A stretch of 64,000 bases of DNA from Methylobacterium adhaesivum (GTDB taxonomy: Bacteria > Pseudomonadota > Alphaproteobacteria > Rhizobiales > Beijerinckiaceae). Location: NCBI RefSeq assembly GCF_022179065.1, contig NZ_BPQD01000003.1, positions 455,700 to 519,699 on the forward strand. Direction: 5' to 3'. This document shows, in pieces, positions 1-9,400 of this stretch (its first letter is position 1; each line of letters opens with the position of its first letter). Under the pieces are notes generated by a model. It was not told where the DNA came from, made no database searches, and saw only the letters and a program-made list of their open reading frames with translations. Made by a program: the position numbers and the translations under genes.

Positions 1-100
1 GTGCACAAACCGTGGCGCCGGCGCCACGCCTCCGCTCCCGGCGTCACCGGGTCGCGTGCCCGCCGCCGGGGTCACGCCGTCCGGCGATGCCGGCACGGGG

Positions 101-1168
101 TCACGCCGCACGGCGGCGTAGGCGCAGGACGAAGCCGATCACCTCGGCCACGGCGCGGTAATGCTCCGTCGGGATCTCGTCGTCGATGCTCACGGTGGCG
201 TGGAGGGCGCGGGCGAGCGGCGGGTTCTCCAGCACCGGTACGTTGTGTTCCTTGGCGAGCGCCCGGATGCGCAGGGCCAGGGAGTCGACGCCCTTGGCGA
301 CGCAGACCGGCGCCTGCATGCCGGGCTCGTAGCGCAGGGCCACGGCGTAGTGGGTCGGGTTCGTGATCACCACGGTGGCTTTCGGCACCGCGGCCATCAT
401 GCGCTTCTTCACCCGGGCGGCCCGGATCTGCTTCATGCGGCCCTTCACCTCGGGGCTGCCCTCGCTCTCCTTGTGCTCCTGCTTCATCTCCTCCTTGGAC
501 ATGCGCAGCTTCTGGCGCCAGCGATAGCGCTGATACACGGCGTCGCCGAGCGCGATGGCGACGAACACCGCCAGCATGCCGGCCATGAGTTTGAGGGACA
601 GGGACAGGACCCCCTCGAGGGTCGAGGCGGGATCGAGACGGGCGAACACGTCGAGGCGGTCGCGCTCGTTCCACAGGATTGTGCCGCCGACCACGCCGAC
701 CATCATGAGCTTGGCCAGCCCCTTCACGAACTGGAACAGGGCCTCGACGCCGAAGATGCGCTTGGCGCCGGCCTTCGGCGACACCCGGTCCCATTTGAAG
801 CCCAGGGTCTCGGTGGAGAAGACGAGGGGGTGCTGGAGGAAGCCGGCCGCCAGGCCGGCCACCACCACGAGACCGATGGGGACGGCGAGGGCCTGGGCGT
901 AGATCACGAACATCCGCAGGCCCAGCGCCCCGTAGACGTGCGGGTCCGACGGCACCTGATAGGCGTTCATGAGGTAGCCGCGCAGTCCCGCCACGAGGTC
1001 GCGCGCGATGGTCCCGGACGCCATCGCCATGGCGAGGGTGAAGGCCCCCAGGATAAAGAAGGTGTTGATTTCGACGCTGTTGGGGACGTTGCCCTGCTCG
1101 ATGGCCTTCTCGATGCGCCGCGCGGTCGGGTCTTCGGTCTTGTCTTCCTGTTCTGCGCCCTCGGACAT
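101..1168 (-). CDS. flhB: Flagellar export switch protein FlhB
   Basis: FlhB is an inner-membrane component of the flagellar type III export gate; its cytoplasmic domain switches export from rod/hook to filament substrates. The 355-residue product has the acidic N terminus (MSEGAEQEDKTEDPT), four hydrophobic segments, the basic linker and the self-cleavage motif NPTH (in VVITNPTHYAVALRY), then the usual C-terminal domain. Length is normal for the family. It is the third gene of fliQ-fliR-flhB, 44 nt behind fliR. The NPTH site is shared with injectisome homologues, but the surrounding rod and hook genes make it flagellar. The 100 bases before its end hold no gene I can support. Confidence 0.97.
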   Translation of the reverse strand: MSEGAEQEDKTEDPTARRIEKAIEQGNVPNSVEINTFFILGAFTLAMAMASGTIARDLVAGLRGYLMNAYQVPSDPHVYGALGLRMFVIYAQALAVPIGLVVVAGLAAGFLQHPLVFSTETLGFKWDRVSPKAGAKRIFGVEALFQFVKGLAKLMMVGVVGGTILWNERDRLDVFARLDPASTLEGVLSLSLKLMAGMLAVFVAIALGDAVYQRYRWRQKLRMSKEEMKQEHKESEGSPEVKGRMKQIRAARVKKRMMAAVPKATVVITNPTHYAVALRYEPGMQAPVCVAKGVDSLALRIRALAKEHNVPVLENPPLARALHATVSIDDEIPTEHYRAVAEVIGFVLRLRRRAA

Positions 1169-1212
1169 GGTTCAGGACCTTTCGCGCGCGGTCGCTGCGG
1201 GCACGACCCGCC

Positions 1213-1977
1213 TCATCGCCCGGCCAGATCGGCGAGATAGCGGCCGATGTCGTCCAGGAAGACGCCCATCATCACGCCGAGGCTGCCCAGCAGAACGATC
1301 ATGCCGATGAGCACGGAGGCCGGAACGGCGACGAAGAACACCTGCATCTGCGGCATCAGGCGTGCCAGTACCCCGAGCCCGACGTTGAACAGGATGCCGA
1401 AGGCGATGAACGGGGCGGCGATCTGCAGCCCGAGGGAGAAGCCCCGCGCGACGGCCTTGAGCGCGAGGCGCGCGGCCTCTCCCATGCCCAACACACCGTC
1501 GGGCGGCAGCAGCGCGTAGCTGCGACCGATGGCCAGGATGGAGACGTGGTGCAGGTCCGTCGCCAGGATCAGGGTGATGCCCATGAGCGACAGGAAATTG
1601 CCCAGAGCCGCCTGCTGGCCGCCCTGCATCGGATCCACCGTCATCGCGTAGGAAAGGCCGAGCTGCTGCGAGATCACCATGCCGGCCGTCTGCAGAGCGG
1701 CCAGGACCATCCGGACGCTCAAGCCCAGCATGAGGCCGACGAGAATCTCTCCGAAGAGCAGCCCGATGAGCGCCGGTCCGGCGATGGCCCCGCCCTGCAT
1801 CGGCAGCAGCGGTTTCACGGTGGGAAACAGCACCAGGGTGAGAAGGACCGCGAAGGCGAGCCGCAGGCGCGGCGACACGAGCTGGTCGCCGACCCCCGGC
1901 ATGAGCATCACCAGGGTGCCGACCCGCGCGAAGGTGAGGAGGAAGGCCGCCGCGATGCTGGGCAGAAGCAGGTTCAT
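1213..1977 (-). CDS. fliR: Flagellar biosynthetic protein FliR
   Basis: FliR forms part of the FliPQR export-gate pore. The 254-residue product is strongly hydrophobic with about six membrane segments and opens MNLLLPSIAAAFLLTFARVG, typical of FliR N termini. The internal stretch AMTVDPMQGGQQAALGNFLS matches the conserved FliR loop. The start is an ATG; the gene lies between fliQ and flhB on the same strand, the common fliQ-fliR-flhB order. Length is normal. Confidence 0.97.
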   Translation of the reverse strand: MNLLLPSIAAAFLLTFARVGTLVMLMPGVGDQLVSPRLRLAFAVLLTLVLFPTVKPLLPMQGGAIAGPALIGLLFGEILVGLMLGLSVRMVLAALQTAGMVISQQLGLSYAMTVDPMQGGQQAALGNFLSLMGITLILATDLHHVSILAIGRSYALLPPDGVLGMGEAARLALKAVARGFSLGLQIAAPFIAFGILFNVGLGVLARLMPQMQVFFVAVPASVLIGMIVLLGSLGVMMGVFLDDIGRYLADLAGR

Positions 1978-2071
1978 GGCCCGTCATAGCAGGCTCCCGG
2001 GGGTTGGGGAGGGGGAGCGCGCGGAAGGGAGCGTGCCGACGCCCCGTCGGTGACGCCGGGCCGATCGGTCG

Positions 2072-2338
2072 TTACCCGCCGGAGACGATGCGGGCGGCGA
2101 TACGGGTCATGTAGCTGCCGAGGGCATCGCCCATGAACGGCAGCATGAACAGCAGGGTGGCGAACACGGCCACGATCTTGGGCACGTAGATGAGGGTCTG
2201 TTCCTGGATCTGGGTCAGCGCCTGAAGTAGCGAGATCGCGAGACCTACCACGAGGGCGACGAGCATCACGGGGCCCGCGACCTTAAGGAACACGAAGATC
2301 CCGTCGCGGGCGACGTCGATGATGGCGAGGCCGGTCAT
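2072..2338 (-). CDS. fliQ: Flagellar biosynthetic protein FliQ
   Basis: FliQ is the small two-helix subunit of the FliPQR export gate. From the ATG at 2338 the protein is 88 residues, the family norm. A GTG five codons upstream (2353) is possible but gives a longer than usual protein. Two transmembrane helices flank the conserved ISLLQALTQIQEQTLIYVPK segment. It begins the fliQ-fliR-flhB set and is separated from fliE by about 180 bp, which may contain its own promoter, though I cannot define one. Confidence 0.96.
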   Translation of the reverse strand: MTGLAIIDVARDGIFVFLKVAGPVMLVALVVGLAISLLQALTQIQEQTLIYVPKIVAVFATLLFMLPFMGDALGSYMTRIAARIVSGG

Positions 2339-2521
2339 GGGATCACTCTTCACGATAGTCGGGGCTTAGGGGAACCGGCATCCGTCCGGCTCAAGCTTGG
2401 CCGAGGGATGGCGGATCCGTCGCGGGGGCGCGAGGGCGGGGGCGGCCCGTGATGCGAGCAGGCCCCGTCTCGTCCCCCGTCGGCATCGTCCGGCCACGGG
2501 TTCGGTGGCCGAAAGGGAATG

Positions 2522-2842
2522 TTAAATCTGCATGCGCATGATCTCCTCGTAGGCGGAGATCACGCGGTCACGGACGGCGACGAGGGTCTGCAGGGCGGTC
2601 TCGCTCTCGGCCACGGCCGTGACCACGTCGACGACGTTGGCCTTGCCGCCGACCACGGCCATGGCCTGGCTGTCGGTGCGGCGCCCGGCCTCGCTGACGG
2701 AGTCGAGGGTGCTGGAGAGGAGCGAACCGAAGGTGCCGCCCTGTTGCGGGGTACCCAGAGGGGGGGTCTCGGCCAGGCCACCCTTGGTTCCGATGTTCTG
2801 GATCGCGGCATAGGTGCCGGCTGCAAAGGCGTTGGTAGCCAT
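2522..2842 (-). CDS. fliE: Flagellar hook-basal body protein FliE
   Basis: FliE is the adaptor joining the MS ring and export gate to the proximal rod. The 106-residue product has the C-terminal pattern of FliE (ESETALQTLVAVRDRVISAYEEIMRMQI), with conserved VRD and YEEIMRM elements, and a low-complexity N-terminal half. An AAAGGT ribosome site precedes the ATG. It closes a flgB-flgC-fliE unit, the near-universal order. Confidence 0.96.
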   Translation of the reverse strand: MATNAFAAGTYAAIQNIGTKGGLAETPPLGTPQQGGTFGSLLSSTLDSVSEAGRRTDSQAMAVVGGKANVVDVVTAVAESETALQTLVAVRDRVISAYEEIMRMQI

Positions 2843-2898
2843 GGCGAAAGACCTTTTGTCAGAAAGAGGTTGGGGCGGGGTTCCGGCCCGAGGGAAAT

Positions 2899-3309
2899 CT
2901 ACGCCTTGAGAATGTCGAGGGTTCTGGACACCATCCGGCGCGTGGCGGTGACCATGTTCAGGTTGGCTTCGTAGGCGCGCTGGGCCTCGCGCATGTCCAT
3001 GTTCTCGATGAGCCCATTGACGTTGGGGAGGCTCACGTCGCCCTGGGCGTTGGCGGCGGGATTGCCGGGGTCGTGCTTGGTGCGGAACGGCGTTGTGTCG
3101 CGGCGGACCTTGCCGGTCTCGACGAGGCTGGCACCGGTTTCGCGGTCGATCTGTGCGGTGAAGGTCGGGATCTTGCGGCGATAGGGTTCGCCGCCGGCCT
3201 TGGTCGGCGCCGAATCGGCGTTGGCGATATTCTCGGCGATGACCCGCATGCGGCTCGACTGAGCCTTGAGGCCCGATGCCGCTGTGGTGAGGGATTTCAG
3301 AAAGTCCAT
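2899..3309 (-). CDS. flgC: Flagellar proximal rod protein FlgC
   Basis: FlgC is a proximal-rod subunit exported by the flagellar type III apparatus. At 136 residues it is the usual size. The N terminus carries the rod/hook signature (SGLKAQSSRMRVIAENIANAD) and the C terminus the matching helix (MREAQRAYEANLNMVTATRR) that packs against it. It lies between flgB and fliE with short gaps, so the three are almost certainly co-transcribed. Confidence 0.97.
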   Translation of the reverse strand: MDFLKSLTTAASGLKAQSSRMRVIAENIANADSAPTKAGGEPYRRKIPTFTAQIDRETGASLVETGKVRRDTTPFRTKHDPGNPAANAQGDVSLPNVNGLIENMDMREAQRAYEANLNMVTATRRMVSRTLDILKA

Positions 3310-3339
3310 TTTGCTCTCAGTCGTTCGAGACTAGGCGGT

Positions 3340-3783
3340 TCAGCGCTTGCCGATGGCGATCTTTAGAGTTTCGAGACTCTTCTGGTAGAGCGAGGTCGCG
3401 AGCTGGTAGTCGGCTTGGTTGTCGCCGGATTTCATCATCTCTTCCTCGAGGTTCACGCCATTGCCGCTGGGGCGAACCTCGAATCCCTTGATCCGACGGG
3501 CGTCGGCTCCAGGCCCCTCCCCCGCCTGAGCGATGGTGATATGGGCCGGGCTCGTGACGGCGAGGCCGGCGCCGGACGCGCCCTCGGGCTGGGCCAGGGC
3601 GACGGTGCCGAAACCCGCGCCGCGGCTCTTCGCGCGGCCGAGCTCCGGGTTGGCAAGATCGCGGGGCTTGAAGCCCGGCAGATCGGCGTTGGCGACGTTC
3701 TCGGACAGCAGCTTCTGACGCGTCTGATGCCATTGCATCCGGGTGCGAAGAAGACCGAGAATCGGAAGGTCGGTGACGGACAT
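3340..3783 (-). CDS. flgB: Flagellar proximal rod protein FlgB
   Basis: FlgB is the first proximal-rod subunit. From the ATG at 3783 the protein has 147 residues and starts MSVTDLPILGLLRTRMQWH, followed by the rod signature QKLLSENVANADLPGFKPRD. A start 22 codons further up is open but gives a non-conserved extension, so I prefer 3783. The C-terminal helix (NQADYQLATSLYQKSLETLK) is typical of FlgB. It is the first gene of flgB-flgC-fliE and faces away from fliO. Confidence 0.94.
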   Translation of the reverse strand: MSVTDLPILGLLRTRMQWHQTRQKLLSENVANADLPGFKPRDLANPELGRAKSRGAGFGTVALAQPEGASGAGLAVTSPAHITIAQAGEGPGADARRIKGFEVRPSGNGVNLEEEMMKSGDNQADYQLATSLYQKSLETLKIAIGKR

Positions 3784-4106
3784 GACTTGGCTGATGCCCC
3801 CGCGCCGGTCGGGAAGTGCCGGGCGATGGGTAAGATTTGCCGCCGACATGGTTAATGGCGAGTTAAGGCTTCTTCACAAAAGTTCAGATGCGTTGTCCCG
3901 CCTCGGGAAAGGTCAGCGCGCCGGGCAAATCCGTCACACGCGCCGAGGGCTTCGTCGAGGGCTTGGCCGGACGACGCTTGGCGTCGCTGCGTCAAGGAGC
4001 TGTTAACGAGATCTTAACAGTGTTGCCCGCGCCCGGCACGGGCGTGATAGTGCTGGGCCGAAGCGTTGCGTCGGGCCGGCGGCCCCCAGAAGCGAGAGAC
4101 CGGACC
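3784..4106. other. Divergent intergenic region, flgB / fliO
   Basis: About 320 bp separate the flgB start (minus) from the TTG start proposed for fliO (plus), so promoters for both units should lie here. I see CCGGGCAAATCCG near 3930, which loosely resembles the CGGCA-N5-TGCCG elements upstream of flgF and flgI, but no GG-N10-GC promoter with correct spacing. No gene is supported. Confidence 0.5.
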
Positions 4107-5474
4107 TTGTTTTCGTCCTTCAGTTCAGACGGCTCCACGACGATCCAGTTCGCGATCATCTTCCTCGTCATTTTCGCGGTTCTGGCGATCACGGTGTTCG
4201 TCATCCGTCGCTTACCCGGGCGGGGCCAGCCCCTCTCCGCGAAGGGCGGCGGACGCGGACGGCAGCCGCGCTTGGGCATCGTCGACATCTACGAACTCGA
4301 CCGGCAACGCCAGCTCATCCTGCTGCGGCGGGACAATGTCGAGCACCTGCTCCTCGTGGGCGGCCCCAACGACGTCGTCGTCGAACGCAACATCACGCGC
4401 GGGGCCGGCGCTCGTCTGGGCGAGGACGAGGCGGTTCGACCCGAGGCGGAGCCCGCCGTCCTCGATGCGGCCCGGTTCCAGCCGGCCTTCGAGGCCGCCT
4501 TGGCGATGCCGGTGGCGGTTCCCCCGCCCCTGCCCGATGCCGCGCCGCGGCCGGACACCGTCGGGCGGCCCCTCGACTTGCCCGCCCCCGATCTGTTCGT
4601 TCCGGACGAGACCGGGCCGACGACGGTGCGTCCGCCCGATCCGCGGCCGGCCTTCGAGACACCGGCTGAACCGCCGGCGCCGCCCGTCGCGGTCCCGGCC
4701 TCGCGCCCGGCCCGCCGCATGCCGCCCTCCCTCACCAATCTCGTGCCCGGCGCGGCCAGTCTCATGCCCGGTCTGGCCAAGCGCGGCCGATCGGACGACG
4801 CGGCCCCGGCGCCCGCCGACGCCGAAGGGCCGCCTCAGGGGGCGTCCAGCCCCGTCGATCCCGACATCCTCTCGGATATGGCCCGTCAGCTCGAGCAGGC
4901 CGTGCGCCGTCCGCAAGCTTCGGCGACCCCGGCTCGTCCTGTGCTACCCGAATCCGCCACCGAAAAGACGGACCAACCTGCGGCGGCGCACGTCGTCCCC
5001 GAGAGGCCCGGGACTTCCGTCGATCCGGTGGTCACCGCGCCCGTGGCGGCCCACGCCCCCCCCGTCGCGGCGGACGCCATCGACCCCATGGCTGCCGCCA
5101 TGGCGGCAACGGCCGAAGCACCGGAGCGGGACGACGCGTTGTTCGACCCCGCCCCAGAGCCGGAGCGTCCCACGCCCGTCATGGACCGTCCCAACCCGGC
5201 CATGGGCCGTCCCACCCCGTCCTCCGATGGGACGGCGCCGCTTCCCGTCGCGCCGGAATCGCCGACCGCTTCAAGCTCAGTTCCGACCGAACCCGAGCCG
5301 CCCGTGCCTGCGGCAGCCCCCGTCAAACCCGCGGCCGAACGTGCGCCCCCCCCGGCCGATATTGCAAAGCCCGCAGCGACCCCGGGGGTGGCGGCAGCCA
5401 ACCCGTTCTCCGTCGAGGAGATCGAAGCCGAGTTCGCCCGGCTGCTCGGCCGGTCCCTCGACAAGAAGGGCTGA
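4107..5474 (+). CDS. fliO: FliO-family flagellar biosynthesis protein with long Pro/Ala-rich tail
   Basis: FliO helps assemble the FliP/FliR export-gate core. From a TTG at 4107 the protein is 455 residues: a short N terminus, one transmembrane helix (about 15-35; FAIIFLVIFAVLAITVFVIR), then the FliO cytoplasmic domain with GIVDIYELDRQRQLILLRRD and HLLLVGGPNDVVVERNI. After about residue 110 comes roughly 330 residues of Pro/Ala-rich, low-complexity sequence with near-repeats such as MDRPNPAMGRPTP, ending in a short conserved helix (VEEIEAEFARLLGRSL). Ordinary FliO proteins are 100-150 residues. The start is uncertain: the frame is open upstream to 3888 and TTG was chosen because the FliO homology begins there. 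fliP follows at 125 bp. Confidence 0.82.
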   Translation: MFSSFSSDGSTTIQFAIIFLVIFAVLAITVFVIRRLPGRGQPLSAKGGGRGRQPRLGIVDIYELDRQRQLILLRRDNVEHLLLVGGPNDVVVERNITRGAGARLGEDEAVRPEAEPAVLDAARFQPAFEAALAMPVAVPPPLPDAAPRPDTVGRPLDLPAPDLFVPDETGPTTVRPPDPRPAFETPAEPPAPPVAVPASRPARRMPPSLTNLVPGAASLMPGLAKRGRSDDAAPAPADAEGPPQGASSPVDPDILSDMARQLEQAVRRPQASATPARPVLPESATEKTDQPAAAHVVPERPGTSVDPVVTAPVAAHAPPVAADAIDPMAAAMAATAEAPERDDALFDPAPEPERPTPVMDRPNPAMGRPTPSSDGTAPLPVAPESPTASSSVPTEPEPPVPAAAPVKPAAERAPPPADIAKPAATPGVAAANPFSVEEIEAEFARLLGRSLDKKG

Positions 5475-5599
5475 ACGCGCCAGCGGATTCGGCCGTCGCC
5501 CGCGCTTCGGTCATGACACCGACAGGTTTGGGGTCGAGGACGGCACGGGCCAGATCGGTAGCCGCTTCGGCCATCCTGCTATGCTATTGCGGATAAACG

Positions 5600-6343
5600 A
5601 TGATTCGATTCAAAGCCCGTGCCGTCGCCCGCGTCGCGGCGACCTTCGGCCTGACGCTGGTTGCGGGCGAAGCCATGGCACAGAACCTATCCCTCGATCT
5701 CGGTACGGGCGGCACGACCGAGCGCGCGCTGCAACTCGTTGCCCTCATTACGGTTCTGGCGCTGGCGCCGTCGGTCCTCGTGATGGCGACCTCGTTTACC
5801 CGCATCGTCGTGGTCTTCTCGATCCTGCGCTCGGCCCTCGGTACTCAGAGCGCACCGCCCAACACCGTGGTCACGAGCCTCGCCCTCTTCCTCACGGCTT
5901 TCGTGATGGCACCTGTCGGTCGGGAAGCCTATCGAACCGGAGTCGAGCCGCTGCTGGCTGGGCAGATCACTCAGAGCGTCGCGTTCGAACGGGCGTCGAT
6001 TCCGTTTAAAGCATTCATGCTGAAGAATGTCCGAGAGAAGGATCTCAAGCTTTTCCTCGATATGGCAAAGGTTCCTGTCCCGTCAGGTCCCGAAGCCATC
6101 GGCCTTGAGATCGTAACGCCGGCTTTCATGATCTCGGAGCTTCGTAGAGCCTTCGAGATCGGCTTCCTGCTCTTCATCCCATTTCTAATCATCGACTTGG
6201 TGGTGGCCTCGATCCTCATGGCGGTTGGCATGATGATGGTGCCGCCCGCCACCGTCGCCCTCCCGTTCAAGCTCATCTTCTTCGTGCTGGTCGATGGCTG
6301 GACCTTGGTGGCCGGCTCCCTGGTGCAGAGTTACGGAACCTGA
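5600..6343 (+). CDS. fliP: Flagellar biosynthetic protein FliP
   Basis: FliP forms the export-gate pore with FliQ and FliR. The 247-residue product has a cleavable signal peptide (ending VAGEAMAQN), characteristic of FliP, then four membrane helices. Conserved FliP stretches are visible: ATSFTRIVVVFSILRSALGT and QSAPPNTVV in the first half, and LRRAFEIGFLLFIPFLIIDL and SILMAVGMMMVPP in the second. Length is normal. It follows fliO on the plus strand; the next gene is convergent. Confidence 0.97.
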   Translation: MIRFKARAVARVAATFGLTLVAGEAMAQNLSLDLGTGGTTERALQLVALITVLALAPSVLVMATSFTRIVVVFSILRSALGTQSAPPNTVVTSLALFLTAFVMAPVGREAYRTGVEPLLAGQITQSVAFERASIPFKAFMLKNVREKDLKLFLDMAKVPVPSGPEAIGLEIVTPAFMISELRRAFEIGFLLFIPFLIIDLVVASILMAVGMMMVPPATVALPFKLIFFVLVDGWTLVAGSLVQSYGT

Positions 6344-6418
6344 CGGGAGCGCGGACGAGTCATCAATGACTCGTCCGAAAGCTCAACCCGCCAACAGGCC
6401 GAGGCCCGGTCCCATCGA

Positions 6419-9400
6419 TCAACCCGGCGGCGTCGCCGGAGCCTCGCCCTGCGCATCGGCGCGGGTCTCCCCCTCGCGTGTGCCGCGTTCCGGCATGGCC
6501 GCCTGCGGATAACGCTTGCGGTATTCAACGAGGAACGCCTGGAGGGTTTCGGATCTCCCGGCTTTCTGGGCGATCTCACGAAACCCCGCCGTGCGGACGG
6601 CATTGGGCTGCGTCAGCAAGGCGAAGGTGCGCGCATCCACGCTCTCCGCCATGGCATTGGCGAATTTCGTCCTGAGGCGATCCATGCTCAGCACTTCCCC
6701 CGCCAAGCCATAGGCGATCGCGGCCCGGATGACGTCGGCGCGCGCTTTGTCGTCGAGGGGCGTCCGCTGGTTCCAAGCATCACCGACCAGGAACTCGTGT
6801 GCCTCACCGGTCTCCCGCCAGCGCCGCGCGGACCAGAGGATATCGGCCCGCAACCGTGTCGCGTCGACGCCCGTCTCGCCCTCGACGGTCTCCAAGGCGA
6901 GCTCTGTCCGCGACAGGTCAGACAGGGCCCGTGCCCGCAGGAGTGCCCGCGCGCGACGCAACTCCTCGGGAAGTTCGGGGATGTAGGTCGCATCCAGAAC
7001 CTGGAGCGCGGCCAGTGGCTTGTCATCCATGAGCCGAATGGTCGCTAGGCGGGCGGCCACTTCCGACTGGGCCGGTCCGGTCAGGCGATGATCCACCTGA
7101 TGCTGAAGCAGATCGCCCGCCGGATCGAGGAGATCGAACTCGACGAGACGATCCGATAGGCGCCGGACGATCTCGTCGCCACGTCGTCCGATGGGGGCGA
7201 AATCCTTGAAGTCGAAATAGAGAGCCAAGGCTTCGACACCGGACAGTTTGGCTCCCCCCTCGCCCAGATAAAGCTCGTCGAACACATTCAGGGCCCATTC
7301 CTGAAGGTTCCGAACGATAGGAGATTCACTCTGCAGGGTAACGGCGCGACGAACGGCGGTGAAGGCTTCCCGCCAATGCCCGGCCTCCTTCTGTAGATGG
7401 GCCAAGGCGGACAAAGTCCGCATCTCGATCTCGTCACCGTGCCAGGTGAGGGACAGCGTATCGATTCGGTCGATGGCGTCCGCGAGCGGAAGTTTGCCGG
7501 ACGCATGACCCAGGATCGCCGCCCGCAGGGAAGCCTCCGCGCCCACGGGGCCGTTTCCTTGCTCGGCCAGGCGCTTGTAGGTTTCGAGCGCGGATAGGCC
7601 CCGCCCCGTCATCTCGTCGACGCGCGCACGCAGCAACGCGAGATGATCGCGCATGGGATCCTCGGGAGAACGGGCACCCGCCAGGGTGATCTGACGGCTC
7701 GCCGAATCGTCGTCACCCGCCTCGATGGCAGCGTCCGCGGCGGCGCTCCGCAGGAGGACTTGGACATCGTCGGGGTAGCGCTCGAGGACGCCGGCGGTCT
7801 CCTTGTAGGCGGTCTTGGCCTTATCCCATTGCCCGGCCAGGGCACTCAGGTAGCCTAGCCACAGGCGCGCTTCGGGATCGGATCGTAGTCCATCACCGCC
7901 CAGGATACGTCGGGCATCGGTCGTATGCCCCATACGGGCCGCGGACACACCCATGAGAAGGGCGATGTCGCGGTGGCCGGCAGAGACGGGGTCTTCGATG
8001 GCCGCGACCTTGAGGACACCCATCGCTTCGCTCGTCAGATTGTTGGCGAGAAGGCTCTTCGCTAGGGCGACGCGCAGGGGACCCCGGGCCGAGCGGCTGG
8101 CTTCCGTGATCTCGTTGAGTCTTTGACGCACGACATCGCGAACCTCGCCGGTGCGCGCTGCCTCCCATTGGAGACGATCGATGACGAGATCCGGGACCAC
8201 CGCGAGGGGTGCGGCGGTGGAACGCGGAACGCCTGAGATCGCCATCCCGCCATCGCGTTCGATGGTGATGCCATCGAGGTCTGGTCGAACCACCAGATCA
8301 TCGGCTTGTGCCAGGACGGCGACGCCCTGCCGGCTCGCGAGCAGTTCGAAGTCGACAAAGGTCTGGCGTTTCGAGATATCTGCCGGCTCCGGCCCATAGC
8401 CCGTGACGATGGCGATGCGCTCGCCGTCAAGGTCGAGCCACGCCGCACCACCGGGGTTCGGAAGCTTTACGCTGACAACCGGTTGCCCATTCGCCGCAAT
8501 CGTTCTGATCGCTGACAGGGGGGTGCTCGAGGCGACATCGCCACTGGCCACGAGTTCCCAGCCCGTCGGAGCATCGACAGGACCCGACGGAATGAGGTCG
8601 AAGAGGCGGTCCCGCGGCATCGGAAAGCGCAGGGACACGAAGTTGCCCGTACGAACGGGCGGACCGAGCGGCGTGAGGACCGGATCACCCGTGGGAACGG
8701 TGACGGTATCGGGTGTCTCGAACACGAGCGTGGCGACGCCTGCCCGCTCGAACAAGGCGGCGGCCGGGATCCGCGTGAAGGGAAACATGAGTCCCGGGCC
8801 CGCGGGGCGGGTTAGAGCCGGGCGTGGCTTGGCCGCGGGGGCCTCCGCCGAGGCCGGTTTCGTTTCCGGCTGCCCGTTCTGTACCTGGCCAGGGGGAGCC
8901 TTCGTATCCGTGGCGATAGTCTTTACGTCGGTTAGCGGCTCGGCGCCGCGCCCGGGGAGCGATTTCGCGCCGACGGACTTGGGCGATACGTCGAGGGTGA
9001 TGCCATCCGCGTCCCGCGCCTGTTGGATCTCATACCCTTCCGCCGGGGTGACCAAGAGGCGGCTACCATCCACATCTCCCTCGACGGACAATGATGCGAT
9101 GAAAGGCTTGAGGCGTCCGCGAGTCCCGGTCTCGTCGATCCGCCAGGACCCAGGCAATTCAAGACGAGTGGCTGCGCCGTCGCGCTCGAAACGCGCGGTG
9201 GCGGACTCGGGCAGGCGCAGGCTCAAGCGAGCGAGATTTGGACGGAGGGCGAGTTCGAGGGGCAGCCGCACGGGTTCGGGCGGCTTCGGACGAGCAGCCC
9301 GGAGGGCCGCCTCGGCGGCCTGCGTCCGTGCGAATAATTCAGCTACGACCTCTGGGGGCAGGGGCGGAGGCAGCCCCGCCCAATCGACCGGCAGAAGGTC

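Noticed and set aside
161-1240. Long open frame on the plus strand across flhB
   Set aside because: It is antisense to a clear flhB gene; its His/Gly/Arg-rich composition is what GC-rich DNA gives in the opposite frame, and no domain is visible.
3915-3945. Sigma-54 promoter for flgB on the minus strand
   Set aside because: TGTGAC...TTGC is present but the spacing is one base short and the -24 element is poor; GG-N10-GC is not met.
101-6343. Virulence-type (injectisome) secretion system
   Set aside because: FlhB, FliP, FliQ and FliR resemble injectisome proteins, but rod, ring, hook-junction and C-ring genes surround them, so the system is flagellar.
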